A stretch of 64,000 nt of DNA from Epiperipatus broadwayi. Lineage: Eukaryota; Onychophora; Udeonychophora; Euonychophora; Peripatidae. The position numbers were made by a program, and so were the translations under genes. The notes under the pieces are model-generated. The model did not search any database, had not been told where the DNA came from, and saw only the letters and a program-made list of their open reading frames with translations. Below are positions 1 to 13,880 of this stretch, piece after piece. The stretch's first letter is position 1. Each line of letters opens with the position of its first letter. The stretch lies in the NCBI GenBank assembly GCA_028023455.1, contig JAQFVV010012535.1:2664001-2728000 (forward strand), read 5' to 3'.

Positions 1-41
1 TTTATGCTGAACTAGCATTCATCAATTGGCCCAGGTCATTA

Positions 42-48
<7 letters not shown>
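1..48 (-). repeat. Family A SINE-like repeat, fragment
   Basis: This is the reverse complement of the core of family A (best copies 2697-3125, 16785-17157 and 59150-61195): a motif reading roughly GGTCCAACTGATGAGTGCTGG on the other strand. It is cut by the window start and runs directly into a (TA)n tract, as other copies do. Confidence 0.6.

Positions 49-112
<64 letters not shown>
48..112. repeat. (TA)n microsatellite
   Basis: Uninterrupted TA dinucleotide tract of about 65 bp next to a family A fragment. Confidence 0.97.
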
Positions 113-2696
<2,584 letters not shown>

Positions 2697-2865
2697 ATTT
2701 TAAATATAGGAGATTTGAACTCAGACTTTCAAGTAACCATTAACTATTCTTTCTATCTCATACTACTGATACACATGACCACACACATGTAGAAAAGATA
2801 AATAATCACCAATATATGTATTTTATGCTGAACCAGCACTCATCTCTTGGTCCAGATTATCATCT

Positions 2866-2931
<66 letters not shown>

Positions 2932-3125
2932 ATCATTGAGCACTGATTATATATATGTGGGAGATGGTAATCTGGATCAACTAATGAGTGCCAGTTCAGC
3001 AAAAATACATATATTGGTGATTATTATTTTTTCTACATGTGTGTGGTCATGTGTATCAGTAGTATGAGATAGTGTGGATAGTTGAAAGTTGCTTGAAAAT
3101 CTGAGTTCAATTCTCCTATATTTTT
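2697..3125. repeat. Inverted pair of family A repeats around a (CA)n(TA)n core
   Basis: The left arm (2697-2866, minus orientation) and right arm (2932-3125, plus orientation) are near-complementary over about 170 bp. Both contain the core around the GATCAACTAATGAGTGCC motif, a GTGTGTGGTCATGTGTATCAG block, and the end GAAAATCTGAGTTCAA. The arms are joined by (CA)n then (TA)n at 2868-2930. The end resembles a tRNA B box (GGTTCRANNCC), which would suit a tRNA-derived SINE, but no convincing A box at normal spacing is visible. Confidence 0.75.
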
Positions 3126-5967
3126 AATTCAATAAATAAACTTTTTAAGTAATTGGTTTTCTGTCAAGTTTTCTCTTTCTTTTTACAGTTCTTTTTATAG
3201 ATTGTAGATAAATAGACTTATATATAATGTTTCAATTATTCTTTCAAATTGTACTTTTTATTTATCTGTGTAAGAAAATAAATAATTTTACACACATATA
3301 TATATTGTAACCACTTGGTTACATTGTTATATTAAAAATTATAATAATGGGTAATTGATTCAATTAAATGTTTTACTTTTCTTTCCACATGATAATATGA
3401 GAATTCTCAAACATTAAATTTTTAAGAAATTATATGAATATTTTAATAAGTAGTATAAATGTTTGTATAAGAGAAAATATAAAATCAAATAATTTCTTTT
3501 GTTCTCTCTCTTCAGTAATTATAATTCATTATTAGTTTTAACTTTAACTTTAAAAATGTATTAAGAGAAAAAAATTTTCTCTTTGATAAATTACTTTATA
3601 AATTTTAATTCTAACTTTAAAGAGAGATAAATAAATAAAGTTTAAAAAAAAATAAAAGTTTAACATTTTGTTGAATTTTTAAAAAAATAATTAGAGTTGT
3701 TTTTTTCTTTTTATTCATTTCCAAAAAATAGGTAGTGTTTATTAAATCAGTGTAATTAACTGATTATTTTGTCAATTTTGCAAGGAAATCTTAATTAGAA
3801 AGAAATGTCAAAAATTTTATGATTTTAATTTAAGTTTTTGATTTGTTTTCCAATGTCATTGTTGAAGGAAGAAAATAATTGAACAATTGTTTTTGACCAA
3901 ATTGATTTGATTGATTGTTATAAAACTTGTGTTATGTTGGAGACAAATTGTGATTGGCTTGAAACAGGATTGATCCAAAAAAGTAAGGGGTATGACTTGA
4001 AAAGAAGACCTAAGTATCTTATGAGAAGCATTCATTCTTGATCCAGAAGCTGAAGAAAACAATAGCAGATTTGTTCTAGCTTCTGAAGAAGATAGTAGGA
4101 AAAAAGTTCATGACTTAACTGATAAAAAAGAAAAGAAGAAATCTTATCCAAGCTGTTAAAGTCTTTAGCACATTATGACTTTATTTATAAAAAAAATTTC
4201 TACAATGAAAACCATGTGCTAAGTTAGCTAAAAGCTAGACATCATATTTCTCAATATAATCTGCCTCTTTAAAAAATGTAAAGAAAAAAGTTACCCTTGA
4301 AATAAGCTGTAAGCTTGTCTTTAGCCAAGAATGTGAGTGCCTCTGTGTATTAGATCTGGAAAACTTATTGGAAATAAAATAGATAAATTCTTGCTGTTTG
4401 TTAACCTGAAAATACTGCATACCAAGAAAAGGACAAATTAATCATGTATATAGTATAGAAGCCTTTAAGAAGACAATCAATAGAAAAACTGGAAAATTGT
4501 AACTGCAAAGATGGATTTCAAGAAATTTAAACCATGGTTAAAGTTATTTTTATGTGCCTATTGTATTTTCAATTATAGTTAAAAAGATTTCTTAAAATCT
4601 AAAAATAATAATTTTATAAGTAAAATTGACAATTTTGAATAATTTTTATTAATTTAATATGTTTTTGTGAAACATGTTTTTTTAATCAATTTAATTTTCT
4701 TTCTTCAAAATTGTAACAGTTTTGGAAAATTCATTTTTACTAAATTTAAATTTCTCTTTTTGAAACATTTTTATCCCCCCCCCCCAACTTAACAAAAGAG
4801 TTAGTTAACCTAATTTAAGATTGTTATCTCTGATTTTGAAAATATTATTTTTCAAACTTGATGTTATTTAAAGAAATAACTGAATAAATTAAAAGTTAAT
4901 TAATTTAATGAATATAAACCAACTAGTTAATTATAATCTTTATGAAATTATGTTTTTGATAAAATCAGTGTTTAAATTTTCATATTATTTTATCATTTTT
5001 AAATTTTTGTTTATTGTTAATCAGTTATTAAATAATTATTTAAAAATATTTTTAGTGTTAAAGACTTATTCCTCCAACTATCCATTCCATACATTGGCAG
5101 TATATGTGACTTTATTTCAATACAGCTTAGTGTTCCAGAAATTTTTAAATTATTCTAGTAAAATTATTTAATTAGAGTAAATATATAAAGTATATATAAT
5201 GATTTAGAATAAGTTGCTATATTTATTTATTTATCTTTTTCTCACAGTAACAATTCATAGAGTTCTTGCTTCCTAAGCTAGATTAGAGCACAATTAGATA
5301 TATGGATGTTGAGGTTATTTTAGTGTTTTGAACATCCAGATGATAATCTTGGATGGTGCAAAGGTATCACCTTTAATGTCTATGCACTTCATTTTATTGT
5401 ATTTTTATTATAAATTAAGTTTATAGTTGGCCAGTGCATTAATGGCACAATGTGGTCAGGGCACTGATGGTGATCAAAATATTGCAGTAATTCAGCATTA
5501 TTTGATTTTTATAATATTTTGATTAATTAGCATTTAATAAGTATGTACATCCAGACAATTGTATTCTATTTCTGCTCTATTTTTGTCAGTGGTTACCTAA
5601 TTAGCCTGTTTATAATAGAATCCTTTCAAATCTGGTCACAAGATTGACTATTGATTTTTGTTATTGTTTATAATGATGAATGATTTTATTATTACTTTTG
5701 CTTAATGCTAAATGAACTTGCATTTTTTTGCTAATATCTCATGTTCATTCCTTTTATATTTAATTTTGATTAGTAAATATAGGGATGATGGTGGTTTTCC
5801 ATCTCCTCATAATTCAGCCCTAATAAGTTGTGAACCATTACAAATGGCTACTCCATCATGGGACCATGCAACCCATTTGTCATCTTTTCTCATTTTGTAC
5901 TGTTTCAAATGGCAACCCAATTTTGAAGCATACAATCTCTTGTCACACATTGTCATTCTGTATTGTT

Positions 5968-5969
<2 letters not shown>
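3126..5969. other. AT-rich interval, no gene seen
   Basis: Long stretch with only short accidental ORFs rich in Phe, Ile and Asn codons, as expected from base composition. A C homopolymer of about 10 lies near 4777. No splice-supported exon, RNA gene or repeat structure recognised. Confidence 0.5.
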
Positions 5970-6019
<50 letters not shown>

Positions 6020-6057
6020 ATATATATATATATTCGTATATATATATATATATATAT
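5970..6057. repeat. (TA)n microsatellite, compound
   Basis: Two TA tracts separated by short ATTTAATAT and TTCG interruptions. Confidence 0.95.
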
Positions 6058-6434
6058 GCAAAACCATAAAACAATACAGTACTAGATTAAATTCAAAATT
6101 TTACCAAAATCCTTACACAACCATGGTTTCATCTACTACAAATAGACCTTCTCAAGTGAAAATCAACCTAAAGGAAAACATATATATATACAAACAAACA
6201 AACCTTCCCATAATTCATTTCAAACTCCACCTTCCCTTAATATCAAAAGAAGTCTTCATAAGATTGATAGCCTCAGAATCAAGGAGTTTTATCATCAAAG
6301 TCTCCTTTATTCTTCTTTTTAACTCATTCTTTTCATAAAAAATAACTTGAAGCATTGTCAAACAATATTCTATGACCTGTATTCAATTCATGAATATATA
6401 AAGCTGAGTTAAGATACCTATGTTTAACTCTATG

Positions 6435-6615
6435 GAATAAAGTACAAAAATTTTAAAAATGGTAATATAAAATTGAAGATTAATATTCTTTGCTATAGCC
6501 AGCTTATGGCATATTTTGCCATCTTGAGAAGCATTACTGGCTATAGCAAAGGATATTAATCTTCAGTTTTATATTGTCATTTAAAAATTTTTTGTAGTTT
6601 TATTCCATTTTTTAT
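6435..6615. repeat. Foldback (hairpin) repeat
   Basis: The left arm (about 6435-6510, including the GATTAATATTC and TTTGCTATAGCCAG motifs) is complementary to the right arm (about 6535-6615, including CTGGCTATAGCAAAGGATAT). The loop is about 30 bp. It looks like a small foldback or MITE-type element. No ORF and no clear TSD. Confidence 0.7.
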
Positions 6616-6629
6616 TATTATATTTATAT

Positions 6630-6634
<5 letters not shown>

Positions 6635-6677
<43 letters not shown>

Positions 6678-6817
6678 TAGCACCTCACTGAGGAAGCCAG
6701 TAGGAGAAAATGGTCTGGGGTTGGAGATATTCTGCAAAGCTTGTTAACAGCTTATTTGTGAGCTCATTATATAACATTTGTAATACAAGCTTGTTAAATT
6801 AGGTCATGTTACATCTG

Positions 6818-6878
<61 letters not shown>
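6635..6878. repeat. Two (TA)n tracts flanking a 150-bp spacer
   Basis: TA tracts at 6635-6675 and 6826-6878. The spacer contains CACCTCACTGAGG and other moderately GC sequence but no ORF or recognised family. Confidence 0.85.
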
Positions 6879-6881
<3 letters not shown>

Positions 6882-7316
6882 AGATTAATGGGCAGTAGTG
6901 AATGAAAAGAATGTTATAAGAAATGATATTTGATATATTATTTTCTTATTATTAAATAATTAATATTGAAGCAGTCGGATCTGAGTTCGATCCTAGCTTC
7001 ATGTTATTTACCCTAATACTAACCTTAAATTTCCGATGCAATGGGGCTTTATACGTTCAATCCACGCTAATTTCCATAATGAATAACTTGTTTCAAATAC
7101 GTAGTAAAATTAATTAGTTTAGTTTAAATTGGATCAATTCTCTAAATAAATTCATGATAAAATGTTCATGAATTTACATATATTAAATTGCCTGGATTGT
7201 GCGTATATATGTTTGTAAATATTAAATATATATAATTGTTCGAAAGTTTCATTGCGTCGGGAATACTTGTTTTTTTTTACTTTTAAATAATTTGTAAAGT
7301 TTTGCGATTAAAAGCT

Positions 7317-7487
7317 ACATTCCTTCCAAAGGCTTTCAAATTCTCAAAAACAACAGTAAAGTTTTATTAATAAAAAAAAGATAAGAATTCAATTTTTAAT
7401 TAAAATCATTTCAGACTTTAAGAATTCATTTTCTAATTAGGAAAGGAATTCAAAAATTAGTTTGAAAGCCTTATCGAAGGAATGTTT
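7317..7487. repeat. Inverted repeat inside E3 LTR
   Basis: ACATTCCTTCCAAAGGCTTT on the left is complementary to AAAGCCTTATCGAAGGAATG on the right with a few mismatches, about 110 bp apart. Confidence 0.6.
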
Positions 7488-8107
7488 CTGAAAACAACTA
7501 ATTATAAAAAAAAACAGATTGATAATAAAATGAGCGCTAGCCGGAGGCATCAGTGAACAGTAGATATATAGCCCTGAAAAGTAAAGAAAAAGACTAGTTT
7601 TGGTTGTAGAGTAGTGCAGTGAACTCTGTGTGTATAAAAATTGTATTTCATCATGATAGAGGGCTAGAACATCAGGGATCTGGCTACGGTTCCTAAAGTC
7701 CCGAGGAATCTTCACTGGAGCTGCTGAACCGTTTTCCGGATCGATCATTCTGCTAAAATAATGAAAGCTACTAAAATACTGTTCCAATAATCAATCAATG
7801 GTGCCTACGTTTTCAACAACTTGGAGGAGTAACTTAAGGACAAGCACGGAAGGGTAATATATTTCTATAATGAACGTTAAACTTTCTGGCCAGTTCGAAC
7901 TTTATTTTACTCTCCTCCTATTTAAGAGCTCTTTATTCTTTAATGTAACAATTTTTATAAAACCTTTTATTCATGCTACTGTAAATCTATCTCGTAATTC
8001 TTTAAATCTCTAGTCTTTAAACTTTTTCTTTTCTTACTTGGCGGTTCATTTAATATATATATTTGTGTGCTTTATTAATGTCGTATTTAAAATTATATGC
8101 CAATAAT

Positions 8108-8232
8108 TTTTCGACTCGATGAGCTCCTTGGTTCTATTTGCCTCACGCAAATAATATAATATAAATTTTAAATAGTTATTCTCGCCCATTAGAACTAAAT
8201 TTATAAGTTCTATTAATCATCGAGTCGAAAGA
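8108..8232. repeat. Inverted repeat inside E3 LTR
   Basis: TTTCGACTCGATGA and TCATCGAGTCGAAA form matched arms, with weaker extension on both outer sides and about 95 bp between them. This could form a stem in LTR RNA; its role is unknown. Confidence 0.65.
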
Positions 8233-10499
8233 AAATATTATACGTTTACTATTTTTATAATTAGCTAATAATAAATTATTTGCTCCGTTTTTCACCTATG
8301 TCCCCAGCTCCTAAGTTACAAGTGTTTATATACTCACGTAATGTTAAAATGTTATTTCTTGCTTCACTAATATTGATTTATTTATCCATATATATATATT
8401 TAAAATGTTTTTGCAAAAGGGTCGATAAAGGGTTAAATGTATTTTAATTCCACTTTTGTTATTTTATATTAATATTCAGGAAGGGCACGATATTAGGGCA
8501 TAATTAATATAGTTTATAAATGTTTTAAAATAGTTCGATAAAAGCTCGTTTGACTTTAATTAATTGGTCAAGTCATCACGTAGAGCATTCTACATGGGTT
8601 TTATTTTTCAACGATGACTATCAAGTCATCATCATCAAATGTTGCTGACGTAGGGCCATCTTCCGCTCCGTTAGGCTGGTCGGTGATCATATTCTCTTAT
8701 TTAAATTTCTCGAGGAAGAAAGTACTTCCTTTCCGATTCATTAGTCAAAGGGCGTAAGACTTGCCAAATGCAAGCCGCCATAGGACTTCGATCATCGACT
8801 AGCGATCATCTTTCAATTTTACTCTCTGCCTTGTAATTCGTCAGTACCATTGCATCTTTGTTCCGGTAAAACCCGCTCCGTGCTCGTAATTCGTGATGAA
8901 GTGATTTAAATTAAAGTCGAACCAATTCTCAAATATATTTAGTTTAAATCAGTTTTCAAATCAAGATTAAAGTTATGCCTTAAAATACGTTTTGCTCTTC
9001 ATGAATAGATTTCCGAATGTGAAAATAAATCTCACATTCCACCGTAATAAAATTAGAACAATCATTTCCGTTCTTAATGAATACCTTTATCTGCCTTTAT
9101 ATTTCTCGTTGGGGGCATAGACATAGAATCCCATGTTGTGTAATACTTGTTGGCATATGATAAGGACCGCCACTCTTATTATATTTATCAATTCTTTTAA
9201 AGACTAGAGGTAACTAATGCAATCTATATTTTATTGAACAAAACAAATTATTATTATTATTAAATATTTTCTAACATACTTGGTTTCTTAGTTCATCATT
9301 CTTTTTATAATTATTTAAATGTTAATACCCGCTGTCTGTGTTGGCAACCCGAACATACATATGATTTGATTTAAAAAGTATTCAAAGTAATTAATTATTA
9401 GATATTCGTGTCAGTGCAAGGGTCTCTAGTCCTCACCAACCGTTGAGCTAGTTCTTGGCGCATAGCACTGTGCCGTCGATTTCTGCTATCTGAGCTGTTG
9501 AGTTGGGTTTGAATTCAGTTTTGGTTAAGCTGAGTTTGAATCCGATTTGACTTGCGGTGGTGGTGGGTTTCGACCGGTACATGGTTATGTTTTTGGCTGC
9601 CCAATCGTTGTGGCTCGACTTAATAAACCCCACACATGCCCTGGAGATTAGAATTGTGATTTTAGTTACTCAGTTAATTGAAATCCCAATAAAGTAAATG
9701 TTTCTGTAGAGTGATATTTTTTTTTAAAAAAAAAGTGTTATATATATACTGAAATGATTTAATAAATTAAAATATCATTTTCTAATTCTTTCTTATAAAA
9801 ATGTTTTCAAGATTATTTTTTTAAATGTTCGTTCAGTAAAAGATTCGTTAGTTAAAATAATTATTCATATGTATATATATTAATTATACGTGTACTATAT
9901 CAGTATATATATATTATACGTTTGTGTTATACGCGTTCGTGACAATAGGAAAAATATCGTTAGCAAAGTTGTAAGAGTCCATAGATCAAAGCATTGGGGT
10001 AAAAATAAATGAAATGTTTTCTGTGTCAAAATTAATTATGTTTATCTCAGTTGTTATAATTAAAAATATCCAATATGATATCATAAAAGTCTTAATTTCA
10101 AAGTATTGCTTGCTAGCATATATATTAAATGTTCGCTCCGTATTTTTAGTAACCTCAAAGCAGGTGAAGACCCTTTGTGTACACCAAGCAGCCAGATGCA
10201 GTTGGCAAAATGCTTAAATGGTTTGCACGCTTTCATGCTAGCAAGATTTAGAATAATATCTCCAATAAAAGTTCTTGTAATATTAATTTTGACATTTTTT
10301 TTTGGTGTTAAAGCCTCATGCTTAGTAAAAATGAAGTAGTGAACTCCTATATTTAAACTCAGGTCATGAACGCGTTAGCTGTTATTAAATAATATTACTC
10401 ATCATCAATTCAATTGTTTTATTAAAGGTTAAGTCTATCATATGTGGTTTGGGGGTCAATGGGTTATATCACATGCCCTATTGATCTCATTTTGCTCAC

Positions 10500-10517
10500 T
10501 GGCGCCCATATAAATAA
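10500..10517 (+). promoter_or_regulatory. E3 primer-binding-site-like motif
   Basis: TGGCGCCCAT begins one base after the proposed LTR end. TGGCGCCC is the usual start of a PBS complementary to a tRNA-Lys 3' end. The match decays after about 10 bases, so primer identity is inference. Confidence 0.5.
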
Positions 10518-10979
10518 ATTTGTCAGCAAATTTGATTGTCAGCACAGTAGTGGGTCAATCGCCATAATAAAAAAAAACCAAGTGTGTTCAATACAGAATG
10601 ATTTGTTGTAACTGCTAATACATAATATTTGTATATCACTGTATAGTTTTTTTTTCAGACATGGGAGAACAGAACAGTTGAACAAAGGGAAAGTGAATAA
10701 TGTTTTTTTTTATATTTTTGAATACATGTCTCACTCAAACAGTTAAAATAAAGAGCTAACCAAGAAAACGTAGGTAAACTAAAAAAAAAGGCAGATTACA
10801 TAGATTGGGGAAATAATATGAAGCAGCTAGTGAAGATTAGGACAATGGACCTGTAGTCAGAGACCTAGTTAAAATTACTGAAGAAAAAAAATATTTTTAA
10901 GCATACAGAGAGTACTATAAGTTGATCTGCAGTGTTCATTATATTGATTGTTTATTACATTATTTTCGTATTTTCAAAA

Positions 10980-11609
10980 ATGGGAAAAGACACTTTACAA
11001 ACGATCCTCAGAGAAATGAGAGAAGATCGAAAGGTACTGATGATGATGATGGAAAGGCTGGTAAGGATCGAGGAAGCATATGGCATCCAAGCCAACTCAA
11101 ATCTAGAAAATGTAAAGCTTCAGCAAGAAATAAATCCCTCTGAAGACCCAAAAATAGAAAATGAAGATGATCAGGCCACACCAAAAGAAGTTGTGGACAG
11201 CAAGGAAAACAATAGTGGTGAGGATGAGTCCAGTTACGAAACAGTGGAAGAAGCGGATATAGATACAGGAAAAAAAAAAGATGTTCAGACCACTGGTCAA
11301 ATGAAACTAAAAGTGGAAATGGGGCAGATGATGAGTCCTCAACTTAGTATGAAGAAGTTACAGACACCAATGCCTGGATCCTTGATACAGATTCAAATTT
11401 TCAAAGATGACCCAGGAGAGAACCCCATCGTTCATAGAGATAATGTTAAAGAATTGTTGTTTGTGCATTCGGTCGCAGAAAAGGCCATAGAACAAATGAC
11501 AGCAATAGACTATGGGAACTTGACGACAACCAGGGAAGACCAGGACTATGACCATTACAATGCCAGACAGTTAAAACAATATGTACCACCTGATCCAGGG
11601 AAACAGTAA
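10980..11609 (+). CDS. gag: E3 gag-like protein, short form, intact ORF
   Basis: The 209-residue start at 10980 (MGKDTLQ) is preferred to an upstream ATG at 10932, whose extra residues are hydrophobic and unlike the rest. Residues 1-110 are charged and coiled-coil-like (Glu, Lys, Met, Asp). Near residue 135 comes IQIFKDDPGENP, matching the start of the capsid-like region in E5 (FAGNPGESP). The conserved WW and YWSEE part of that region is missing; the sequence goes straight to a C-terminal tail ending YVPPDPGKQ, shared with E1 and E2. No zinc knuckle, protease or polymerase follows. It is a retrotransposon Gag by family resemblance; whether it assembles particles is unknown. The frame is open throughout, unlike the other gags here. 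Confidence 0.7.
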   Translation: MGKDTLQTILREMREDRKVLMMMMERLVRIEEAYGIQANSNLENVKLQQEINPSEDPKIENEDDQATPKEVVDSKENNSGEDESSYETVEEADIDTGKKKDVQTTGQMKLKVEMGQMMSPQLSMKKLQTPMPGSLIQIQIFKDDPGENPIVHRDNVKELLFVHSVAEKAIEQMTAIDYGNLTTTREDQDYDHYNARQLKQYVPPDPGKQ

Positions 11610-11874
11610 GATAAACTGTAGAGACAGATATATATACAGAAGACCAACTGACATGACCATAGGAAAATGAGACTTGATAAACGGACCGATTTTTTATTTT
11701 TTTAAACTTATTATAAGTTGAATATTCAAAAAAATGGATCGCAGTGAGACATGTATAATTTGTAGCTTGGGCAGGTTATATTATTCACGCTCATGCTGTT
11801 CTCCCAGAGTCTATACACTTATGCAACTATATCCTGCGTAAGTAAAGTCATTTTTTTTTCATTGTTTTTTTTTT

Positions 11875-11888
11875 GAAGTGAAAAGAAA
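11875..11888 (+). promoter_or_regulatory. E3 polypurine tract
   Basis: Purine-rich GAAGTGAAAAGAAA (one T) lies immediately before the second TGAAGCAGTC, in the position expected for the plus-strand primer of an LTR element. Confidence 0.6.
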
Positions 11889-12184
11889 TGAAGCAGTCGG
11901 ATCTGAGTTCGATCCTAGCTTCATGTTATTTACCCTAATACTAACCTTAAATTTCCGATGCAATGGGGCTTTATACGTTCAATCCACGCTAATTTCCATA
12001 ATGAATAACTTGTTTCAAATACGTAGTAAAATTAATTAGTTTAGTTTAAATTGGATCAATTCTCTAAATAAATTCATGATAAAATATTCATGAATTTATA
12101 TATATTAAATTGCCTGGATTGTGCGTATATATGTTTGTAAATATTAAATATATATAATTGTTCGAAAGTTTCATTGCGTCGGGA
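11889..12184 (+). mobile_element. E3 3' LTR, truncated by gap
   Basis: Nearly identical to 6967-7261 (a few substitutions), then interrupted by Ns. The high identity implies recent insertion or gene conversion. Confidence 0.9.
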
Positions 12185-12684
12185 NNNNNNNNNNNNNNNN
12201 NNNNNNNNNNNNNNNNNNNNNNNNNNNNNNNNNNNNNNNNNNNNNNNNNNNNNNNNNNNNNNNNNNNNNNNNNNNNNNNNNNNNNNNNNNNNNNNNNNNN
12301 NNNNNNNNNNNNNNNNNNNNNNNNNNNNNNNNNNNNNNNNNNNNNNNNNNNNNNNNNNNNNNNNNNNNNNNNNNNNNNNNNNNNNNNNNNNNNNNNNNNN
12401 NNNNNNNNNNNNNNNNNNNNNNNNNNNNNNNNNNNNNNNNNNNNNNNNNNNNNNNNNNNNNNNNNNNNNNNNNNNNNNNNNNNNNNNNNNNNNNNNNNNN
12501 NNNNNNNNNNNNNNNNNNNNNNNNNNNNNNNNNNNNNNNNNNNNNNNNNNNNNNNNNNNNNNNNNNNNNNNNNNNNNNNNNNNNNNNNNNNNNNNNNNNN
12601 NNNNNNNNNNNNNNNNNNNNNNNNNNNNNNNNNNNNNNNNNNNNNNNNNNNNNNNNNNNNNNNNNNNNNNNNNNNNNNNNNNNN
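12185..12684. other. Assembly gap, exactly 500 N
   Basis: 500 consecutive Ns, a common placeholder for a gap of unknown size. It removes the rest of the E3 3' LTR and the 3' part of E6. Confidence 0.99.
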
Positions 12685-13461
12685 TTTCCAATTTATGGTT
12701 TCTATCTCCTTTACTATTTCATAGCATATATCAGACAATTTTTCTGAAACATTTTCTTCTATATTGGACAGTTCCTTAGTTATATGAGAATTAAGTTTTT
12801 GATTATGTTCATTTTCATGTTTTTCATCTTCTTGACGATCAGAAGATTTTAATTTTGCTTTATTAGATTTATTTTCATCCATTTGAAACTCTTTTGCTGT
12901 GTTTGATATTCCAGTCTCAGCTTCTGTATATACTGATTCTCTCTTTTCAATTTTAGAGGTATATTCCACAATCAGAAGTTTTCCTGAAGGTAGACTGACA
13001 ATTTCAAGATCACTCTTTGTAATTTCAATTTGTGATTCCTTTAAAATATCTTTGGTTGGAAATTCTAAAGTTTCTTCCTCATCCAATTTTTTAGACTGAG
13101 TTATTTCTTTTATTAACTGGTTGAACTTTTCATTCTGATTTTCCACTACTTCCATAATTTGTTTTTCTATTCTTTGGTTTGCTTCTTTTGCTTGCTTGTT
13201 ATCTTCTTCTCTTTGCTTATCTCTTTTTTGATTATCTTCTTCTTTTTGTTTATCTCTTTTTTGATTATCTTCTTCTCTCTGTTTATCTCTTTTTTGGTTA
13301 TCTTCTTCTTTCTGTTTATCTCTTTTTTGATTATCTTCTTCTCTCTGTTTGACATCTTCTTCTCTTTGTTTGTCTCTTTTCTTTTGGTCTGCTTTTATAA
13401 TTTCTATTATCTGAGCTATCATAGCTATCTTTTCTGTTTTCTGAGCCTCCATGGTTACCAT
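12685..13461 (-). CDS. gag: E6 gag-like coiled-coil protein, 3' end lost in gap
   Basis: About 259 residues are visible from Met at 13461 (or Met at 13452, MEAQKTEK); the C-terminal part is in the gap. Residues 35-90 are an imperfect 11-residue repeat (KRDKQREEDNQ type, 33-bp DNA unit, roughly 13198-13385), strongly predicted coiled coil. Further downstream it is Glu/Lys/Ser-rich without recognisable domains. I call it gag-like because it lies downstream of a PBS-like array and an LTR on the same strand, and because its charged N-terminal coiled coil resembles those of the E3 and E5 gags. A capsid or zinc-knuckle part cannot be checked. It could instead be an unrelated coiled-coil ORF. Confidence 0.5.
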
Positions 13462-13660
13462 TTTTCCTTTGTTTTCTAAATCAGTAAGCTTCTCTCTCCA
13501 TCCACACCATGACCCTACCCCATCTTCTTTGAAATGTCTGTTTCATTCTTTATGCCATTCTTTTTGTGTTTTTCTTTTAGACTTTTATTTTTCCATCCTT
13601 CCTGAACAAATTACATCACTACATCATATGCACTGTTCATATCACAGAATCGTGATCTGC

Positions 13661-13880
13661 TTATGCCTATGAGTAGGCTAGCTAGATTGGACCTCACAGT
13701 AGGGTGGCAAATTGACCGGCCTATAAGAAGGCTAGCCAGATAAGGCCTCACAGTAAGGTGCCAAATGTAACCGGAGCCTATAGGTAGGTTATCCAGGTAA
13801 AGCCTCACAGTTGGACACTAAATGTAACCGGAGCCTATAGGTAGGTTAGCCAGGTAAAGCCTCACAGTTGGACACCAAAT
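13661..13880 (-). repeat. Tandem array of PBS/LTR-junction units (57 bp x 4)
   Basis: Four units, of which the right-hand ones are 57 bp and the leftmost is diverged. In minus sense each holds the LTR-terminal CCGGTTACA, a two-base spacer, TGGTGTCCAACTGTGAGGC, then a 27-bp leader ending CCTATAGGCT. TGTAACCGG starts at 13766, 13823 and 13880, with a diverged one at 13713. The 19-base motif resembles TGGCGCCCAACGTGGGGC, the PBS for tRNA-Lys1,2. The junction between the 5' LTR and its primer site has therefore been amplified in tandem. Confidence 0.75.

Larger units (their letters stand above)
6967..10498 (+). mobile_element. Element E3: 5' LTR (about 3.5 kb)
   Basis: The first 296 bp (from TGAAGCAGTCGGATCTGAG) recur nearly identically at 11889-12184, downstream of a gag-like ORF, which defines a direct terminal repeat. 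The left end starts TG. The right end is placed at TTGCTCA because the PBS-like TGGCGCCCAT follows after one base; a shorter LTR ending at GTTCGTGACA (9943) cannot be excluded, since the 3' copy is lost in the assembly gap. The LTR contains hairpins at 7317-7487 and 8108-8232 and a TATTTAAGAG box near 7918. No convincing coding sequence inside it. Confidence 0.65.

Noticed and set aside
3856-4420. Two minus-strand ORFs of 61-68 codons
   Set aside because: No similarity or context; length expected by chance in this composition.
6970-7002. GAGTTCGATCC near the E3 LTR start as part of a tRNA gene
   Set aside because: A B box-like core with a small GAAGC/GCTTC stem but no upstream D or anticodon arm; also present at 11892, so it is LTR sequence.
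13159-13479. Phe/Leu-rich ORF on the plus strand that looks like membrane segments
   Set aside because: Antisense shadow of the Lys/Glu/Asp-rich 33-bp repeat in the E6 gag-like ORF.
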